A stretch of DNA of 64,000 bases. Source: Defluviimonas salinarum. Its GTDB lineage: Bacteria > Pseudomonadota > Alphaproteobacteria > Rhodobacterales > Rhodobacteraceae. Under the pieces are notes generated by a model. It made no database searches. It was given only the letters and a program-made list of their open reading frames with translations, and was not told the DNA's origin. Positions 61,299 through 64,000 of the stretch are shown one piece after another (position 1 is the stretch's first letter; the number at the start of each line of letters is the position of its first letter). The stretch spans positions 1-64,000 of the forward strand of contig NZ_JAPDOG010000010.1 in assembly GCF_026013545.1 (NCBI RefSeq). The letters run 5' to 3'. Position numbers and translations under genes: made by a program.

Positions 61299-62045
61299 AT
61301 GCGCAAATTGATCCCCACTTCCTGCAGCGTGGCGGCGCTCGCGCTCGTGGCCGGACAGGCTGCGGCGCAGTCCAGCGACTGGAGCTACTTTGCGACCTTC
61401 TACCTTTGGGGGGCGGAAACCAAGACCAGCATCGGGACGGCGGTGGGGCCGGTCGAGTCCAAGTTGAGCTTTTCCGATGCGCTCGACAATCTCGATCTGG
61501 CGCTGATGGGGACATTCGAGGCGCGCAACGGGCGCTGGTCGCTGCTTGCCGATTACATGCTCACCGACCTCTCGATCCCGGGCGGTCCGGTGCTGGGCGG
61601 AGCGTTCTCGGGCACCGATCTTGATCTGAAGACGCAGATATTCTCCGGCTACGCTATGTACACGGTCTATGAGCAGTCCTCTACCTCGATCGACATTGCC
61701 GGTGGCTTCCGATGGTTCAGTACCGACAACACGCTTGAGCTGTTCTCCGGCGCTCTGCCGGGGCGCCGGGTCACTGCCGGTGACGACTGGGTCGACCCGG
61801 TGATCGGCGCGAGGGTGCGGTTCCCCATCGCCGACCGGTGGAGCGGCATGGTCCTGGCCGACTATGGCGGGTTCAGCAGCGACAGCGAGACGTGGCAGGC
61901 GCTCGCGGCCGTAAGCTACGAGATCAACCAGAACTGGGTTGTCAGTGGCGGCTGGCGGTACATGGATTTCGATCACGACATCAACGGCCGGCCCTTCACG
62001 TTCCGGCAGTCCGGCCCGATCCTCGGCGCGACCTACCGGTTCTGA
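61299..62045 (+). CDS. outer-membrane-type beta-barrel protein, unknown function
   Basis: 248 aa from ATG 61299, with GGAG 6 bases upstream; in-frame ATG 61287 is the alternative. Signal peptide MRKLIPTSCSVAALALVAGQ, cleaved near AAAQ. Alternating aromatic/polar strands (SDWSYFATFYLWGAETKTSI, VSGGWRYMDFDHDINGRP) and the C-terminal aromatic ILGATYRF, typical for BamA-assembled barrels, suggest an eight-stranded outer-membrane barrel. No closer family is recognised. Single-gene unit divergent from pnp. Confidence 0.75.
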   Translation: MRKLIPTSCSVAALALVAGQAAAQSSDWSYFATFYLWGAETKTSIGTAVGPVESKLSFSDALDNLDLALMGTFEARNGRWSLLADYMLTDLSIPGGPVLGGAFSGTDLDLKTQIFSGYAMYTVYEQSSTSIDIAGGFRWFSTDNTLELFSGALPGRRVTAGDDWVDPVIGARVRFPIADRWSGMVLADYGGFSSDSETWQALAAVSYEINQNWVVSGGWRYMDFDHDINGRPFTFRQSGPILGATYRF

Positions 62046-62272
62046 GCGGCAAGCCGGCACCGACGCTGTCGAGGCGGTGACGGCAGCCTCTCCGGGGCGG
62101 GCGTTCGATTCCATGTCGCGACGGCGGGATCCGTTTGCCGGGATGGACGGACGCACTGGTGGACAGGGGCGTTGCGGCGGCGCCACGACCACGGCGCCGC
62201 GTCTGCCATACGGTTTGCCGACAACAATCCGACGTTATGGCATAACTGCGCGGCCTGACCTAGATAAGGCGC

Positions 62273-62884
62273 ATGATGAAACACCTGCGTCTCCTCCTCG
62301 CCCCGCTCGCCCTCGCCCTGACGGTCTCCCCGGCCCTTGCCGAGAAGATCCCGCTCGCGCAGATCTCCGGCTACCTCAACAGCCTGAAGACCGCCGAGGC
62401 GCCGTTCCAGCAGATCAATGCCGACGGCTCCACCTCCTCCGGCAAGGTCATCATCCGCCGCCCCGGCCGCATGCGCTTCGAATACGGTCCCCCCGACCGC
62501 ACGCTGGTGCTGGCAAGTGGCGGCCAAGTGGCTATTTTTGATGGAAAATCCAACCAGCCCCCGGAACAGTACCCGCTCAAGAAGACCCCTCTCAACCTGA
62601 TCCTCGCCGCCAATGTCGACCTCTCCCGCGAGAAGATGGTCGTCGGCCACACCGAATCCGGCTCCCTCACCATCGTCACCGCCCAGGATCCGGAACACCC
62701 CGAGTACGGCACGCTGCAGCTCGCCTTCTCGGCCAATCCCGTCGCGCTGAAACAGTGGCTCGTGACCGACGAGGCCGGCGGCCAGACGACCGTGATCCTC
62801 GGCCCGCTCGAGGCCGGCAACAGCTACCGCCCGTCGATCTTCTCGATCCACGCAGAAGCGGAGCGGCAGAAGCGCCGGAAGTGA
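62273..62884 (+). CDS. lolA: LolA-like outer-membrane lipoprotein carrier
   Basis: 203 aa. Signal peptide (MMKHLRLLLAPLALALTVSP, cleaved near ALA). The LolA half-barrel is recognisable from IPLAQISGYLNSLKTAEAPF, QINADGSTSSGKVIIRRPGR, MRFEYGPPDRTLVLASGGQV. LolA shuttles lipoproteins from LolCDE to the outer membrane. In Rhodobacteraceae lolA commonly lies close to ftsK; here it is 44 kb away, so it may be a second copy or a rearranged one. The gap 62046-62272 shows no clear feature. Confidence 0.85.
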   Translation: MMKHLRLLLAPLALALTVSPALAEKIPLAQISGYLNSLKTAEAPFQQINADGSTSSGKVIIRRPGRMRFEYGPPDRTLVLASGGQVAIFDGKSNQPPEQYPLKKTPLNLILAANVDLSREKMVVGHTESGSLTIVTAQDPEHPEYGTLQLAFSANPVALKQWLVTDEAGGQTTVILGPLEAGNSYRPSIFSIHAEAERQKRRK

Positions 62885-62888
62885 TCCC

Positions 62889-63470
62889 TCACAGCCGGTC
62901 GCAGGTGATGAGCTGGCGCTGGTACATGTCGGCCCGGCGGCCGACATCCGCCGCGACCCGTATCAGCCAGGCCTTCTGCAGGTGGCTGCCCCGTGCATAG
63001 CCCGCCTGACCCTCGTGATAGGCGAGGTACTGGCTCTGCGCGTCCCACTTCGACAGGCCGAGCTTCCTCTCGGAGCGGCTCATGTACCAGCCCATGAAAT
63101 CCGCCGCGTCGTCGATCCTGTTGCGCTTCGCCCCGCGCCGGCCGGTGTCGCGGCGATAGTCGTCCCAGGTGCCGTCAAGCGCCTGCGAATAGCCATAGGC
63201 CGAACTCTGCCGGCCGGCCGGAATGAAGCCGAGCGCGTAGCGCCGCTTGGTACGGGCATTGCCGATGAACTTCGACTCCTGGTAGATCGTCGCCATCTGC
63301 ACATGGACCGGAACGCCCCAGCGCTCCTCGGCGCGCTTCATCGCGCCGTGGTATTTCGGCCGCTGGTCGAGGATCGAACAGGCGTTGTCGAGATCGCGCG
63401 GCGCGGAATTGTTGCCGCCGCCGCAGGACACCAACAGCAATAGAACGCCCAAGCGGAGAATTCTGCTCAT
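62889..63470 (-). CDS. lytic-transglycosylase (SLT) domain lipoprotein
   Basis: 193 aa from ATG 63470, with GAGG upstream. Lipoprotein signal MSRILRLGVLLLLVSCGGG with lipobox LVSC (Cys16), so it is anchored in a membrane of the envelope. The lysozyme-like SLT domain shows the catalytic Glu in IYQESKFIGNA, then GFIPAGRQSSAYGYSQALDG and YLAYHEGQAGYARG. It would cleave peptidoglycan to 1,6-anhydro products in wall turnover. Convergent with lolA (4-base gap). The gap 63471-63744 shows nothing recognisable. Confidence 0.85.
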   Translation of the reverse strand: MSRILRLGVLLLLVSCGGGNNSAPRDLDNACSILDQRPKYHGAMKRAEERWGVPVHVQMATIYQESKFIGNARTKRRYALGFIPAGRQSSAYGYSQALDGTWDDYRRDTGRRGAKRNRIDDAADFMGWYMSRSERKLGLSKWDAQSQYLAYHEGQAGYARGSHLQKAWLIRVAADVGRRADMYQRQLITCDRL

Positions 63471-63747
63471 ACTGCCTCGCTCGATCTCTTTTTTTATCGA
63501 GTCTACGGCATATCCACCTGCGAGGAAATCCCCCACGCGTTGCTCCCCTGGCCAGTCTCGGGGCGCCGTCGACCGCCGGCGATCCGGTAGCGGTGCGGCA
63601 AGCCGGAGGAGGTGCAGATCCGTGTCCGTCAGGCAACGTTCCGAAAAACTGTAGGAATGCGGTTCACAGACTGTTTCCGCTCCATTCGGCCTCGACGATA
63701 GACAGGCAACTCGCCAAAGGGTACCTTAAAAGGAGGGGAACGGCGTG

Positions 63748-64000
63748 ATGTTGAAGACGAACGCGAAATATAACCTCGGGCAGGTGGTGCGGCACCGCAA
63801 GCACCCCTTCCGCGGTGTCGTGTTCGATGTGGACGCGATGTTCTCCAATACGGAGGAATGGTACGCGGCGATACCCGAGGATAGTCGCCCGGTGAAGGAC
63901 CAGCCCTTCTACCATCTCCTGGCCGAGAACGAGGAGAATTACTACGTCGCCTATGTGTCGGAGCAGAATCTCGTGGCCGACCAGTCTGGCGAGCCGGTGG
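63748..64000 (+). CDS. hspQ: HspQ family heat-shock protein (partial, runs off the window)
   Basis: 84 residues are visible; the gene continues past the right edge. The YccV/HspQ fold is clear: AKYNLGQVVRHRKHPFRGVV, FDVDAMFSNTEEWYAAIP, PFYHLLAENEENYYVAYVSE. HspQ modulates Lon proteolysis of certain substrates in enterics and was first noted as a hemimethylated-DNA binder. Very strong AAAAGGAGG upstream; the start may be GTG 63745 (8-base spacing) or ATG 63748. Confidence 0.88.
   Translation, partial: MLKTNAKYNLGQVVRHRKHPFRGVVFDVDAMFSNTEEWYAAIPEDSRPVKDQPFYHLLAENEENYYVAYVSEQNLVADQSGEPV

Overview
The window is GC-rich, densely coded DNA from an alphaproteobacterium, most likely a member of the Rhodobacteraceae. 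The evidence is a Paracoccus-type sox cluster, a Rhodobacteraceae-style intergenic repeat, an FtsK / LolA / PNPase / HspQ housekeeping set, and MocR- and YeeE-type accessory genes. No rRNA or CRISPR array is visible. One tRNA gene, tRNA-Arg(TCT), lies at 23551-23627.

Layout. 1-4.5 kb: a methyltransferase, then a TetR regulator translationally coupled to an aminotransferase and a ThDP decarboxylase (AruH/AruI-like). 4.5-10.5 kb: a LOG-family protein, dapD, a CnoX/YbbN-type thioredoxin, a Lon-substrate-domain protein, a Trm112-like protein, and a divergent ABM monooxygenase / LysR pair. 10.5-15 kb: a MaoC-type protein, a UbiH-family hydroxylase, an AraC regulator and a secreted amidohydrolase. 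15.1-15.56 kb is a decay scar: the first ~60 codons of a second, Tat-type amidohydrolase are fused to a truncated IS481 element. 15.6-21.1 kb: ftsK, a DapC-like aminotransferase and an amidase. 21.3-23.6 kb is an AT-richer, foreign-looking patch ending at tRNA-Arg: a signal-peptide stub runs into an orphan tniQ-like gene that carries a one-base frameshift in a C-run. 23.7-28.8 kb: a 3-methyladenine glycosylase, a GNAT protein and a three-gene ABC exporter whose last permease is fused to an extracytoplasmic CARDB-like domain.

28.9-42.7 kb is a sulfur-oxidation island. Divergent from a 71-bp regulatory gap are soxV-W-X-Y-Z-A-B-C-D-E-F plus a DUF302 protein and a YeeE/YedE transporter (minus strand), and soxS, a secreted GlcG/HbpS-like protein, soxR and a second YeeE/YedE transporter (plus strand). 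It encodes the complete periplasmic Sox enzyme (SoxXA, SoxYZ, SoxB, SoxCD), its thiol-redox supply (SoxV/W/S), an ArsR-type regulator and two putative thiosulfate/sulfur importers. Dyad sequences lie in the soxS-soxV and soxW-soxX gaps, and strong hairpins lie in the soxZ-soxA and soxA-soxB gaps.

42.7-51.3 kb: a dimethylglycine/sarcosine dehydrogenase-like flavoprotein, an MttB-superfamily methyltransferase, a LysR regulator, a histidine kinase and a response regulator all run on the minus strand. They are divergent from a DegP-like periplasmic protease whose leader folds into a hairpin touching its ribosome binding site. 51.3-58.6 kb: a YeiH exporter, then a polyamine-type ABC importer (ATPase, binding protein, two permeases) preceded by GGTACAG repeats and a MocR regulator. 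58.8-64 kb: pnp with a clear terminator, an outer-membrane-type protein, a LolA-like carrier, a lytic-transglycosylase lipoprotein, and the start of hspQ cut by the window edge.

All calls come from reading the sequence and its translations. No database search was run, so family names rest on recognised motifs and gene order.
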